A stretch of 64,000 nucleotides of DNA from Bradyrhizobium oropedii (GCF_020889685.1 NZ_JACMYO010000004.1:1-64000); one strand, 5' to 3'. Numbered from the stretch's first letter, positions 45,215 through 54,207 are shown. The notes: generated from the sequence alone by a model not told the origin. Translations and numbers: made by a program.

Positions 45215-46012
45215 ATGCCATCCGAACTCCGTTCGCCCCGTCTCGCCGTCCTGATCGACGCCGACAACGCATCCGCAAAGATCGCCGACGGGCTGTTCGA
45301 GGAGATCGCCAAGATCGGCGAAGCCAGCGTACGCCGCATCTATGGCGACTTCTCCAACCCGCGATCCAGGGCATGGGCCGACATCCTGTCGAAGCATGCC
45401 ATCATCCCGCAGCAGCAATTTGCCTACACGACCGGAAAGAACGCATCGGACATCACGCTGGTGATCGACGCCATGGACCTGCTGCACAGCGGCCGGTTCG
45501 ACGGCTTCTGCCTGGTGTCGTCGGACAGCGATTTCACCAGGCTTGCCGCCCGCATTCGTGAGCATGGCATCGACGTGTTCGGGTTTGGCGAACAGAAGAC
45601 GCCGGAGAGTTTTCGGCAGGCCTGCCGCAGGTTCGTCTATACCGAGAATTTGCGCGGCGGCGTGACGAACAATCAGGGCACGACCGCGCGCCCCCAGCCG
45701 TTGCAGCCGCCCGAGGCGGCCGCGCCCATCATCAAGAAGGTGACCAGCCAGATCGCAAGCGAGGATGGCTGGGTCACTCTTGGTGAGGTCGGACGGCAGC
45801 TTGCCAATGTTGCGTCGGATTTCGATCAGAGGACCTACGGCTTCCGCACGCTGGGCGAACTGGTACGCAGGACAAACGCCTTCGAGATCGATAACCCGAA
45901 GGGCGGTGCGATGCGGATCCGCATCAAGCCGGAGGCTGCATCGCCACCGAGCCGGCCAGCTTCACGACGGCGCGCACCGAGACCGCGAACCGATCAAAAG
46001 GCGCCGGATTGA
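45215..46012 (+). CDS. NYN-domain protein with OST-HTH/LOTUS-like C-terminus
   Basis: The start MPSELRSPRLAVLIDADNAS gives 265 residues; in-frame codons upstream lack conserved sequence. The NYN/PIN-like nuclease domain (residues 8-140) has the acidic motifs LIDADNAS, TGKNASDITLVIDAMD and VSSDSDFTRLA. A C-terminal OST-HTH domain (about 165-235, EDGWVTLGEVGRQL) often binds RNA. Such LabA/DUF88 proteins are predicted RNases. A terminator hairpin follows at 46067. Confidence 0.85.
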   Translation: MPSELRSPRLAVLIDADNASAKIADGLFEEIAKIGEASVRRIYGDFSNPRSRAWADILSKHAIIPQQQFAYTTGKNASDITLVIDAMDLLHSGRFDGFCLVSSDSDFTRLAARIREHGIDVFGFGEQKTPESFRQACRRFVYTENLRGGVTNNQGTTARPQPLQPPEAAAPIIKKVTSQIASEDGWVTLGEVGRQLANVASDFDQRTYGFRTLGELVRRTNAFEIDNPKGGAMRIRIKPEAASPPSRPASRRRAPRPRTDQKAPD

Positions 46013-46066
46013 GCGGCGCGCGGCGCGGGCCTGCTCTGAGCCAACCCTGAATCTGAACCAGCCGTG

Positions 46067-46099
46067 AATGCCGCTTCGGGCATCATCCGAAGCGGCATT
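46067..46099 (+). terminator. Terminator after the NYN-domain gene
   Basis: Stem AATGCCGCTTCGG/CCGAAGCGGCATT with a short loop, followed by TTCATTTT. The stem is nearly identical to that at 44513. Confidence 0.8.
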
Positions 46100-46227
46100 T
46101 TCATTTTGTGCGGGAACTCAGGCGAGTTGCGGCGGAACTGGAATTTGCGCGCAAGTTGCCGCGCTGGAACTGGAACGTCTCGTTTCCAGCGATGTTGAAG
46201 GGGCGTCTTGCAACTCGGAGGAGGACA

Positions 46228-46620
46228 ATGATGAACAAGCGTTTTGCCGTTTCCCTTGTCGCTGCTGCGTCGCTGCTCGTATCCGGTTCGGCCTTCGCGC
46301 AGTCCACGACTGCAGCGGGCGCCGCCAACGGTGCGCGGACCGGTGGCGAGATTGCGGGCCCGGTTGGCGAGATCGTCGGCGGCACGGTTGGTGCTGCGGT
46401 CGGCGCCGGCCTCGAGATTCCGAATGCGGTGATCACGTCGATCCCGCGCGGCGAGCCGTCGGTGGTGGTGCGCGAGCGTGTCGTGGTCGGCGAGCCACTG
46501 CCTGACACCGTCGTGCTGCGCCCGGTGCCGCGCTACACCGAATATCGCTATGCCGTCGTCAATGACCGCCGCGTGATCGTGGACGCGCGCACCCACCGGA
46601 TCGTCAGGATCGTCGACTGA
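46228..46620 (+). CDS. DUF1236-family exported protein
   Basis: A 130-residue secreted protein starting MMNKRFAVSLVAAASLLVSG with signal cleavage near AFAQ. A Gly/Ala-rich stretch (about residues 28-65) precedes the DUF1236 domain (LPDTVVLRPVPRYTEYRYAVVNDRRV and the ending DARTHRIVRIVD), a short module common in Bradyrhizobium. GGAGGAGGA lies before the start. The function of the family is unknown. Confidence 0.82.
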   Translation: MMNKRFAVSLVAAASLLVSGSAFAQSTTAAGAANGARTGGEIAGPVGEIVGGTVGAAVGAGLEIPNAVITSIPRGEPSVVVRERVVVGEPLPDTVVLRPVPRYTEYRYAVVNDRRVIVDARTHRIVRIVD

Positions 46621-46813
46621 TCGCGTCGAGATTCCTGACTGCGGACATCCTCGCGGGTCTGTTGCCCGCGGGGATTTTCGTGGGTCCCATGAATACCGGC
46701 ATGGCATGGGCGCGCTTTTTTCATGCGGTGGCCGGTTGGCCTGACGGTCCGATCCCCTAGACTGGCCGGCAACGGACGCAGCAAGCGTCTGCCTTAACGA
46801 CAGGGGTTGGAAG

Positions 46814-47875
46814 ATGGGTCGGAAGATCGCGATCGTCGGGGCGGGTGCGGTCGGCGGCTACGCCGGCGCGCACATGGCGCAGGCGGGTGAGGACGTCACC
46901 TTCATCGATCCCTGGCCGGAGCATGTCGCGCACATGCGCAAGCACGGTCTGCGAGTCACCCACGCGATGGACGTTGCGGAATTCTCGGTGCCGGTGCGCG
47001 CGCTGCATGTCACCGACGCGCAGCAACTGGCGAAAGAGAAGCCGGTCGATATCGCCTTCGTCTGCATGAAGTCCTACGACACGGCCTGGGCCACGATGCT
47101 GATCCGGCAATATCTGGCGGCCGACGGCTATGTCGTCTCGTTGCAGAACTGTATGAACGAAGAGACCATCGCCGGCATCGTCGGCTGGGGCAAGACGCTC
47201 GGCTGCATCGCGAGCAGCATCACCGTCAATCTGCCGGAGCCTGGCCATATCCATCGTGGCACCGGCAAGGGCGGGGCGGCGCACACCGTGTTTCGCGCAG
47301 GCGAGGTGCACGGCCGCATCACCGCACGGGCGGAGGAAGTTTGCCGGTTGGTTGGCTTCTCCGACAGCGCCAAGGTGACGTCCAACCTCTGGGGCGAGCG
47401 TTGGTCCAAGCTCGTCGCCAACGTGATGGGCAACGGGCTCTCGGCCTGCACGGGTCTAGCGGGCGGCGAGGTGCTGCAAAGCGAGCCGCTGCGCCGCTTC
47501 TCGACCCGGCTCGGCAGCGAGGCGATCCGTGTCGGCCAGGCGCAGGGCTATCAGCTGGAAGAGATCCTGCATCTGCCGCCGGAGACGATCGCCCGGGCCG
47601 GCGAGGGCGACGAGGCCGCGACCCGCGCCTGCGACGAGCAACGCTTTAACGACAGCAAGCGTACCTCATCGGCACAGCGCCCGTCGATGGGCCAGGACAT
47701 CCAGAAGGGCCGGCGCACCGAGATCGAGTTCCTCAACGGTTTCGTGGTGCGCGAGGGCGAGAAGGTCGGCCTCGCCTGCAATGCCAACGCCGCGCTGACC
47801 GACATCGTCAAGCGCGTCGAACGCGGCGAGCTAAAGCCGGATCCCCGGCACATCACCGAGTTGCGGGTGAATTGA
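46814..47875 (+). CDS. Ketopantoate reductase family protein (PanE/ApbA-like)
   Basis: A 353-residue NADPH-dependent oxidoreductase. The N-terminal Rossmann domain starts MGRKIAIVGAGAVGGYAGAH (GxGxxG). The C-terminal helical domain has the catalytic-type lysine and glutamate region (GERWSKLVANVMGNGLSACTG, and NGFVVREGEKVG). It is longer than E. coli PanE (303). Many such paralogs act on substrates other than ketopantoate, so the exact reaction is uncertain. It is a single gene converging on the M50 protease. Confidence 0.85.
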   Translation: MGRKIAIVGAGAVGGYAGAHMAQAGEDVTFIDPWPEHVAHMRKHGLRVTHAMDVAEFSVPVRALHVTDAQQLAKEKPVDIAFVCMKSYDTAWATMLIRQYLAADGYVVSLQNCMNEETIAGIVGWGKTLGCIASSITVNLPEPGHIHRGTGKGGAAHTVFRAGEVHGRITARAEEVCRLVGFSDSAKVTSNLWGERWSKLVANVMGNGLSACTGLAGGEVLQSEPLRRFSTRLGSEAIRVGQAQGYQLEEILHLPPETIARAGEGDEAATRACDEQRFNDSKRTSSAQRPSMGQDIQKGRRTEIEFLNGFVVREGEKVGLACNANAALTDIVKRVERGELKPDPRHITELRVN

Positions 47876-47904
47876 GCGGCGTATGTGGTGCGACTGTTCG
47901 CGCA

Positions 47905-49134
47905 TCAAAGGCGGATGGCTGGAAGCGGCCAGGTCGTCTTCAGGACGAGAATGTACAGGGCGAAGGTCGCGATCGTGCCAATTGCCAGCATGATCCCGTC
48001 GTGAAGGGTCAGCCGCTCGAGCTCCATGGTGCGACCCCCGCTGAGGTAGCGCTGCAGAGCGAACAGCATGAAGGGAATCCCGATCAGGAAGGATTGCAGG
48101 TAGACGGCCAGGGCGAGGCCGATCAGGATTCCGATCCAGCCCACGATCAGCGCGGACCTCCGGTTCACCGAGCCGACGAGGGCGTTGAGGATCAGCCCGC
48201 CATCCAGAGGATAGAGCGGAAGCAGGTTGCTCGCGTTGACGATCGCGAACAGCTCGGCCAGCTTCGCAAGATAGAGTTGGCCGGTGGCCTGGTAGGCGGC
48301 GAACAGGCCGAGTGTCGGAATGATGCTCAGGCCCGGACCCATCAGCGCGATGAAGCCGAGCCGGCCTTCGGTCCGATAGGCCGTCCTGGGAACGGCCGCC
48401 CCGCCGAAGAAGGGCACGAGGTAGATACCGCGCACGCCGACACCGGCCATCAGCATCGCCACGGCGTGACCGGCCTCGTGCAGGACGATGACCACGGTCA
48501 GGAGCAGCGCCGCCTTCCAGCCTACGAGATACCAGAAGCTCAGGAGGGCCACGACCGACAACAGCCATCCGTTGTTGCCGATGGCGGCGAGCCGGTCGCG
48601 GCTTCCGGCCTCCTTCTCGCACTGCCGCTTGATCAGGTTCGCCATCCGACGCTGGCCGAGCCGATAGATGATGCGATCACGCAGCGAGCGCGGGGTCAGT
48701 TCGCCGAAACTCGTGAGCCTGGTGCCGCTGTCTGTCGCCTCGACCGTGATGCCCGACTCGATACTGCGGCCGTCATCCGGCGGCATCGACAGGCGGTGCT
48801 CTACGGTCTGGCTCCGGAGGATGCCCCTTGTCTCGTCGCGTTCGAGCTCGCGCGAGACGATCTGCATTCGGAGCTGGCCGTTGATGGATACGCACGTCAG
48901 CCACAACCCGATATCATCGGGCACCGGCTCGTGCGATATCTCCATCACTGGCGGCCCATCGAAGACCATGCGACTGGCGGAATTGAAGCGCCAAACGACC
49001 TCGGGTGGCGCATTGATCTGCACCGCGTATTCAAAGCGAAGCCGTTTGTGCCCGCGTAGCGCATCGGCGATGCCCTGCACCGCGTAGCAGGCGATGCGCA
49101 AGAGCTCGATAGGGAGTGTCAGCAGTGCGAGCAT
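47905..49134 (-). CDS. Membrane site-2-protease-like M50 peptidase fused to an SRPBCC domain
   Basis: The 409-residue protein has an N-terminal domain (about residues 28-165) that looks like a START/SRPBCC fold (FEYAVQINAPPEVVWRF). The C-terminal half is an M50 intramembrane metalloprotease with the zinc motif HEAGH in a helix (about residue 217) and NLLPLYPLDGG near residue 305. Six or so helices follow the usual S2P order. Coupling a lipid-binding-like domain to a protease is unusual. It is preceded by a DNA stretch with no gene, and no anti-sigma partner is nearby. Confidence 0.82.
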   Translation of the reverse strand: MLALLTLPIELLRIACYAVQGIADALRGHKRLRFEYAVQINAPPEVVWRFNSASRMVFDGPPVMEISHEPVPDDIGLWLTCVSINGQLRMQIVSRELERDETRGILRSQTVEHRLSMPPDDGRSIESGITVEATDSGTRLTSFGELTPRSLRDRIIYRLGQRRMANLIKRQCEKEAGSRDRLAAIGNNGWLLSVVALLSFWYLVGWKAALLLTVVIVLHEAGHAVAMLMAGVGVRGIYLVPFFGGAAVPRTAYRTEGRLGFIALMGPGLSIIPTLGLFAAYQATGQLYLAKLAELFAIVNASNLLPLYPLDGGLILNALVGSVNRRSALIVGWIGILIGLALAVYLQSFLIGIPFMLFALQRYLSGGRTMELERLTLHDGIMLAIGTIATFALYILVLKTTWPLPAIRL

Positions 49135-49338
49135 GGTAAGGCAAACCTACGCTGACTGATGCCGCTTCGGCAGGTCAGAACGATCGACGAATTCCGGTGG
49201 ATATCTTTCGCCGGTGTCGATACAATACCATCATAGGTTGTCACAAGGTAAATCGCCGGTCAGCAACCCGATCCGTCACTTTACCGCGTGGCGGAGCATG
49301 CGGTCCGGTCTCTTTGATTTTGGCATTGCGCCGTGTCG

Positions 49339-49941
49339 CTACAGCAGCTGCCGCACGCCCATGCCATGCATGAAGCGCTCGCGGATCTGCACGGGATCGC
49401 GCCTTGTGGTGCCGGTGCCGGGCTTGTCGTCGATGCGAACGCCGATCAGCGTGGGGCCGGCCGCCCGTTTCGACTGCGCGATCAGCCGCTCGAAATCGTC
49501 CTCGTCGGAGGCCCACGAGCTGTTGGCGAGGCCGCAGGCGATCGCGACCGCGACGATGTCGGTGTGGCCGGCGGCCGGGGTCGGCTGGCTGCCGGTGATC
49601 TGGTAGATGCCGTTGTCCATCACCATCATGGTGAGGTTCTTCGGCGCCAGCGTCGCGATGGTCGAGAGGCAGCCGAGCTGCATCAAGAGCGAGCCGTCAC
49701 CTTCGAGCGCGAACACCCGCCGCTTCGGCTGCGCCAGCGCGACGCCGAGCGCGATCGGAAACGCAAGTCCCATGCTGCCCAGCATATAGAAATTCTGCGG
49801 GCGGTGGCCGGCGGCCCACAGATCGAAGTTGGTGTTGCCGATGCCGCCGATCACGGCCTCGTCCTTCAGCCCGGCGACGAGGCGCTGGGTGAGATCGAAA
49901 CGGTTCATCACCTTGGTGTTGCGCGCGGGAGTGTTGGTCAT
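49339..49941 (-). CDS. TPP-dependent decarboxylase beta subunit (sulfopyruvate/phosphonopyruvate decarboxylase type)
   Basis: The pyrophosphate-binding half of a thiamine enzyme, 200 residues from MTNTPARNTKVMNRF. The TPP motif GDGSLLMQLG...DNGIYQITG is clear. Split two-subunit enzymes of this kind decarboxylate 3-sulfopyruvate or phosphonopyruvate, but the substrate is not determined here. It starts eight bases after the alpha subunit, so the two are one unit. The companion genes (Bug-type binding protein, amidohydrolase, hydroxyacid dehydrogenase) are divergent. Confidence 0.82.
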   Translation of the reverse strand: MTNTPARNTKVMNRFDLTQRLVAGLKDEAVIGGIGNTNFDLWAAGHRPQNFYMLGSMGLAFPIALGVALAQPKRRVFALEGDGSLLMQLGCLSTIATLAPKNLTMMVMDNGIYQITGSQPTPAAGHTDIVAVAIACGLANSSWASDEDDFERLIAQSKRAAGPTLIGVRIDDKPGTGTTRRDPVQIRERFMHGMGVRQLL

Positions 49942-49949
49942 GGCTGATC

Positions 49950-50525
49950 TCACTTGTCGAAGGTCTTGCCGCCGGTCAGCAGCGGCGAGAGGATCAGCGC
50001 CACCGGCGCCTGGGTGGTGACGGCCTGCTTGATCGAGCGGTCGGCGATGAATTCGAGCTCGTCGAGTCTTGTGATGGTGTGATGCTCCATCGCAAGCGAA
50101 TCCAGCACCGGGCGCATGGTGCGGCAGACCAGCGCCTGGCCGTAATTGAACTCACCGAGCGTGCCGCGCTCGGAGACGAACATGATCAGCGGGATCTGGT
50201 AGGGCACCGCGAGCGAGGCCAGCACGTTGGCGAGCGTGGCGAAGCCCGAGGTCTGCATCAGCACCGCGCCGCGCATGCCGGCCATCCAGGCGCCGGAGAC
50301 GATGCCGACGGCCTCTTCCTCGCGCGCAGTCGGAAATGTCGTGAAATACGGATCGGCGTGCAGGTCCTTGATCAGCGTGGTCAGCACCCGGTCGGGCACA
50401 TAGGGCACCAGCTTGATCTCGTTCCGCTTCAGCGTCTGCAGCACGATGCCGTGCCAGGTGGTCGCCGCATCCTGGGACTTATCCTTGGCTTTATCTTTGG
50501 ACGAGGCTTGTTCCGCGGCCGCCAT
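49950..50525 (-). CDS. TPP-dependent decarboxylase alpha subunit
   Basis: The pyrimidine-binding half, 191 residues from MAAAEQASSKDKAKDKSQD; an upstream in-frame Met is in non-conserved sequence. The catalytic glutamate lies in REEEAVGIVSGAWMAG, and the ending LLTGGKTFDK is followed by the beta gene. A basic, lysine-rich N-terminal tail of about 20 residues is unusual. Together with the beta subunit it forms a ComD/ComE-like enzyme. Confidence 0.82.
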   Translation of the reverse strand: MAAAEQASSKDKAKDKSQDAATTWHGIVLQTLKRNEIKLVPYVPDRVLTTLIKDLHADPYFTTFPTAREEEAVGIVSGAWMAGMRGAVLMQTSGFATLANVLASLAVPYQIPLIMFVSERGTLGEFNYGQALVCRTMRPVLDSLAMEHHTITRLDELEFIADRSIKQAVTTQAPVALILSPLLTGGKTFDK

Positions 50526-50704
50526 CCTGCTCTCCCTGCTCGCGCGACGCTGACGGTCGCTTGCCGGTCGAAGCTTGACGCTGACCATGTGATTGTCAAC
50601 ATGTCGCGTCCGCAACGCGACCTGCGGAATTCGGCCATCGCAGCGCCGAACCGCCGTGCGATACAGGCGGTAACGATAGAACGATCAAGGGACGGGAGGC
50701 GTCA

Positions 50705-51670
50705 ATGGCCGGATGGGTCTGGCGGACCGCCATTGCGGCAGCGGCCACGCTTGTGGCCGGCCTCGCGTCCGCGCAGCCGTACCCGGCAAAGGCCGTTCAC
50801 ATTCTCGTTCCATATCCGCCCGGTGGCGGCGTCGACGTGCTGACGCGGACGCTCGCCGAAGCGGTGTCGAAGACCTGGACACAATCGATCGTGGTCGAGA
50901 ACCGGCCCGGCGCCGGCGGCGTGATCGCCTCGCAGGCGATCGCGAGCTCCGCGCCCGATGGCTACAACCTGATCATGGTGGCGAGCGGCCATGCCACCAA
51001 TCCGTTCCTCTATCCAAAGCTGCCCTACGACACCTTCAAGGATTTTTCACCGATCTCGCTGCTGGCGTCGTCGCCCAACGTACTGCTGGTGCGCGCGGAC
51101 TCGCCGTTCAAGTCGGTCGGCGACGTCATTGCGGCGGCGAAGGCAAGGCCTGGCACTCTCTCGTTTGCCCATGCCGGCAACGGCACCTCGACCCATCTGG
51201 CCGGTGAGCTGCTCAACAATCTTGCCAAGATCGATCTCAACGCGATTCCGTACAAGGGCGGCGCGCCGGCGATCAACGATCTGCTCGGTGGACAGATTCC
51301 GATGTCGTTCAACAACGGGCCGGAATCGGTCGGGCAGTTGCAGGCCGGCACGGTCCGCGCGCTGGCGGTGACCACGGCGTCACGCGCGCCGTTCCTGCCT
51401 GATGTGCCCAGCATGTCGGAGAGCGTGCCGGGCTACGACACCGAGGTGTGGTGGGGGCTGCTCGGTCCCGGCAACGTGCCCCCCGATCTCGTCGCGAAGA
51501 TCTCGCATGATTTCGTCGCGGCGGTGAACACGGATGCGGTGAAGGAGCGTCTCGGCAAGCTCGGCGCTGTCTCGATCGGGAGCACGCCGGAAACATTCGC
51601 CGCCAAGATCAAGGCCGACTACGACAAATGGGGGCCGATCACCAAGGCCGCCGGCATGAAGGCGGAGTAG
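50705..51670 (+). CDS. Bug-type tripartite tricarboxylate transporter binding protein
   Basis: A periplasmic substrate-binding protein of 321 residues with a signal peptide (MAGWVWRTAIAAAATLVAGL, cleavage near SAQP). The Bug/TctC family motifs are present: PYPAKAVHILVPYPPGGGVDV and VENRPGAGGVIASQAIA. No membrane subunits (TctA/TctB) are in the window, so it must use partners elsewhere or serve as a sensor. It starts the plus-strand operon with the amidohydrolase four bases after its stop. Confidence 0.88.
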   Translation: MAGWVWRTAIAAAATLVAGLASAQPYPAKAVHILVPYPPGGGVDVLTRTLAEAVSKTWTQSIVVENRPGAGGVIASQAIASSAPDGYNLIMVASGHATNPFLYPKLPYDTFKDFSPISLLASSPNVLLVRADSPFKSVGDVIAAAKARPGTLSFAHAGNGTSTHLAGELLNNLAKIDLNAIPYKGGAPAINDLLGGQIPMSFNNGPESVGQLQAGTVRALAVTTASRAPFLPDVPSMSESVPGYDTEVWWGLLGPGNVPPDLVAKISHDFVAAVNTDAVKERLGKLGAVSIGSTPETFAAKIKADYDKWGPITKAAGMKAE

Positions 51671-51674
51671 GAAG

Positions 51675-52571
51675 ATGGCTACGTCAGAAATTCCTGCTTG
51701 CCTGCCGCCGCGCCCGGTGACGCCGCCGCGGGAGAAGCTGCCGCCGAAGGCCTGCGATACCCATGCGCATGTGTTCGGACCGGCGGATCGCTTTCCCTAT
51801 GCCGGCGATCGCAGCTACACGCCGCCTGACGCACCGCTTGCGAGCTATCTCGGCATGCTCGATGCGCTCGGGTTCACCCGCGGCGTGCTGGTGCAGGGCA
51901 GCGCGCATGGCCACGACAATTCGGCGATGCTGGATGCGTTGCAGCGCGAGCCGGCGCGGCTGCGCGGCGTTGCGGTGGCCGATGCCGAAGTCGCGGCGGG
52001 CACGCTGCGGCAATGGCATGTGCTCGGCGTTCGCGCGTTGCGCTTCAACCATTTTTTCCGCGGCGGCCAGCTGCACTATCGCGGCGGCATTCCCTTGGGT
52101 GTCGCCGAGATGCATGCGCCTGTCATGGCCGAGCTCGGCTGGCACCTGCAGCTCTGGATCGACGTGAAGGATCTGCCCGACACGGTCCCGACGCTGAAGG
52201 CGCTCGGTCTTCCGGTGGTGGTCGATCACATGGGCCGCACCGATGCCGGCGCCGGGATCAACACCGCGGGTTTCCAGAGCCTGCTGCGCGCGGTCGGCGA
52301 GGGCTGGTGCTGGGCCAAGCTGTCAGGCGCGCATCGCCTGAGCCGGCGCGCACCGGATTATCCGGATGCGCGGCCGTTCCACGAGGCGCTGGTCGCGGCC
52401 AACCCTGAGCGGCTGGTGTGGGGCGGCGACTGGCCGCATCCGCGCGTCGAAGGCGAAATGCCCAACGCCGGCCATCTGCTGACGCTGTTCCAGGAGTGGA
52501 CGCCGGATGCCGCGACCCGGCACCGCATCCTGGTCGACAATCCCGCACGACTCTATGGCTTCCCAAACTGA
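51675..52571 (+). CDS. Amidohydrolase-family TIM-barrel hydrolase
   Basis: A 298-residue metal-dependent hydrolase related to 2-pyrone-4,6-dicarboxylate hydrolase (LigI). The start ATG follows the Bug gene by four bases. The first metal motif is CDTHAHVFGPADRFPY and the last is VWGGDWPHPR; a central VVDHMGRTDAG carries a conserved histidine. The family hydrolyses lactones and related cyclic compounds, so this gene may open a ring or lactone in the cluster's pathway. Confidence 0.85.
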   Translation: MATSEIPACLPPRPVTPPREKLPPKACDTHAHVFGPADRFPYAGDRSYTPPDAPLASYLGMLDALGFTRGVLVQGSAHGHDNSAMLDALQREPARLRGVAVADAEVAAGTLRQWHVLGVRALRFNHFFRGGQLHYRGGIPLGVAEMHAPVMAELGWHLQLWIDVKDLPDTVPTLKALGLPVVVDHMGRTDAGAGINTAGFQSLLRAVGEGWCWAKLSGAHRLSRRAPDYPDARPFHEALVAANPERLVWGGDWPHPRVEGEMPNAGHLLTLFQEWTPDAATRHRILVDNPARLYGFPN

Positions 52572-52586
52572 AGGCTGCTCGAAGAC

Positions 52587-53636
52587 ATGACCGTCAACAA
52601 CAAGCGCGTGTTCTACGTCAAATACCTCGCCCACGAGATCTACGTCGACATCCTGAAGAAGCGGCCGGATGTCCGGCTCGATCGATTGGAGAACGAGACG
52701 CCGGAGACGACGTTCGCGCCCGTGCTCGCCGACGCGCATGCCTATCAGATCGGTGCCGCGCGCGATGAACTGGCGCCGCACTTCCACGCCCATGCCGAGC
52801 TGTTGAAGCGCGCGCCGAACCTTCTGATCGTGTCCTCGAACGGCGCCGGCTTCGATCCCGTCGATGTCGATGCCTGCACCGCGGCGGGCGTGCTGGTGGT
52901 CAACCAGTCCGGCGGCAACGCCAACTCGGTCGCCGAGCACGCGCTCGGCATGATGCTGACGCTGTCGAAGCGCATCATCCAGTCCGACCGCCGGCTGCGG
53001 CGCGAGGCCAACGTCAACCGCAACGATCTGATCGGCAACGAGCTGAAAGAGAAGACCGTCGGCATTGTCGGCCTCGGCAATGTCGGCCGCCGCATTGCCG
53101 AGCTGTGCAAGGGCCTCTTGCACATGAAGGTGATCGCCTACGATCCCTATCTCACCGCCGAGGAGATGGCGAAGCGAGGCGGGGAGAAGGTCGAGCTCGA
53201 CGATCTCCTGCGCCGCGCGGATTTCGTCTCGATCTCTTGTCCGCTGGACAGCAAGAGCCGGGGCATGATCGGCGCGCGCGAATTCGCGCTGATGCAGCCG
53301 CACGCCTACTTCGTCACCACCGCACGCGGCTTCATCCATGACGAGAAGGCGCTGGAGGATGCGCTGCGTGACAAGCGCATTGCCGGTGCCGGCCTCGACG
53401 TCTGGGCCAAGGAGCCGCCGCCGCCGGACCATCCGCTGCTGCAGTTCGACAATGTGCTGGCGAGCCCGCATACCGCGGGCGTCACCCGCGAGGCGCGCAT
53501 CAACATGGGCCGGATCGCCGCCGAACAGATCCTCGATGCCCTCGACGGCAAGCGCCCGCCGCGCATCATCAATCCCGAGGTCTGGCCGGTGTATGCGAAG
53601 CGGTTCGAGAAGGCGTTCGGGTTCATGCCGGGGTAG
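52587..53636 (+). CDS. D-isomer-specific 2-hydroxyacid dehydrogenase
   Basis: A 349-residue NAD-dependent enzyme starting MTVNNKRVFYVKYLAHEIYV. The nucleotide-binding motif is GIVGLGNVGRRIAELCKG. The substrate-binding arginine lies in TTARGFIHDEKAL, with the acid and histidine partners in KEPPPPDHPLL and SPHTAGVTREAR. It begins 15 bp after the amidohydrolase. The pathway is likely the oxidation or reduction of a 2-oxo or 2-hydroxy acid linked to the divergent TPP decarboxylase. Confidence 0.88.
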   Translation: MTVNNKRVFYVKYLAHEIYVDILKKRPDVRLDRLENETPETTFAPVLADAHAYQIGAARDELAPHFHAHAELLKRAPNLLIVSSNGAGFDPVDVDACTAAGVLVVNQSGGNANSVAEHALGMMLTLSKRIIQSDRRLRREANVNRNDLIGNELKEKTVGIVGLGNVGRRIAELCKGLLHMKVIAYDPYLTAEEMAKRGGEKVELDDLLRRADFVSISCPLDSKSRGMIGAREFALMQPHAYFVTTARGFIHDEKALEDALRDKRIAGAGLDVWAKEPPPPDHPLLQFDNVLASPHTAGVTREARINMGRIAAEQILDALDGKRPPRIINPEVWPVYAKRFEKAFGFMPG

Positions 53637-53700
53637 GTGGCGCTGAAGCCAGCCGAGATCAACGCGTTGGTCAGGCCTCCCCTTGCGGCGGCTGCGGCTG

Positions 53701-53822
53701 CGCGCGGCCAAAATATCGAAAACAACCCCATGCAAAGGAGCCGGCGGCTGCCGGCGTTCCGACCAGGCGACTTGACGCGTCGGGCAACTCAGGCGTACAT
53801 TTCCAATATTCCGAAATTGTGC
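53701..53822 (-). repeat. Dispersed intergenic repeat, copy 2 (inverted relative to copy 1)
   Basis: On the minus strand this reads as copy 1 at 1779-1897: the ATTTCGGAATA block, the TTGCCCGACG block, then a core of about 41 identical bases with TTTGCATGGGGTTG. It lies in the gap after the 2-hydroxyacid dehydrogenase, and like copy 1 is outside genes. Confidence 0.75.
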
Positions 53823-54099
53823 AAGTGCCCGCCTTGCGGGGAGAGATACCGCAAGGGTGGAGGGAACCCGTCCGCCGGTGCGTCCCTTACGCAGATGGCG
53901 TGCGTACGAGTGTTGTGCGCTCGAAAACACCGGAGAAAATCTGCTTCGCCAACACCTCAATCCGGGCAACAAACCCACTGCCGAACCGCAGCCCGGCAAC
54001 ACGTCCGTTGTTATTTTCCCTGAGATATCGACGGCTTAGCCCGAAGTCGCCATTTTCGCGATGTGCCCGACCATTCCGGGCACCGAAGGAAAACGTACC

Positions 54100-54207
54100 A
54101 TGCGACGAGTCCAGTTATTGCTCCGCAACGCGCCCGCGAAAATCGGCCGCCGTCTTGCGCAGATCGTCGCGATCGCTGCCGCCAGCCTGCCGCAGGCCGG
54201 CGCGTAG
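54100..54207 (+). CDS. Possible 35-residue small protein
   Basis: ATG is preceded by AAGGA at 11 bases. The frame gives MRRVQLLLRNAPAKIGRRLA then QIVAIAAASLPQAGA, with a basic start and a hydrophobic end. There is no known family. The coding sense rests only on length, ribosome-binding site and codon use, so it may be chance. Confidence 0.25.
   Translation: MRRVQLLLRNAPAKIGRRLAQIVAIAAASLPQAGA

Noticed and set aside
52323-54002. Minus-strand open frame of 559 codons across three genes and a repeat
   Set aside because: It overlaps the amidohydrolase and the dehydrogenase in antisense and includes the translated dispersed repeat.
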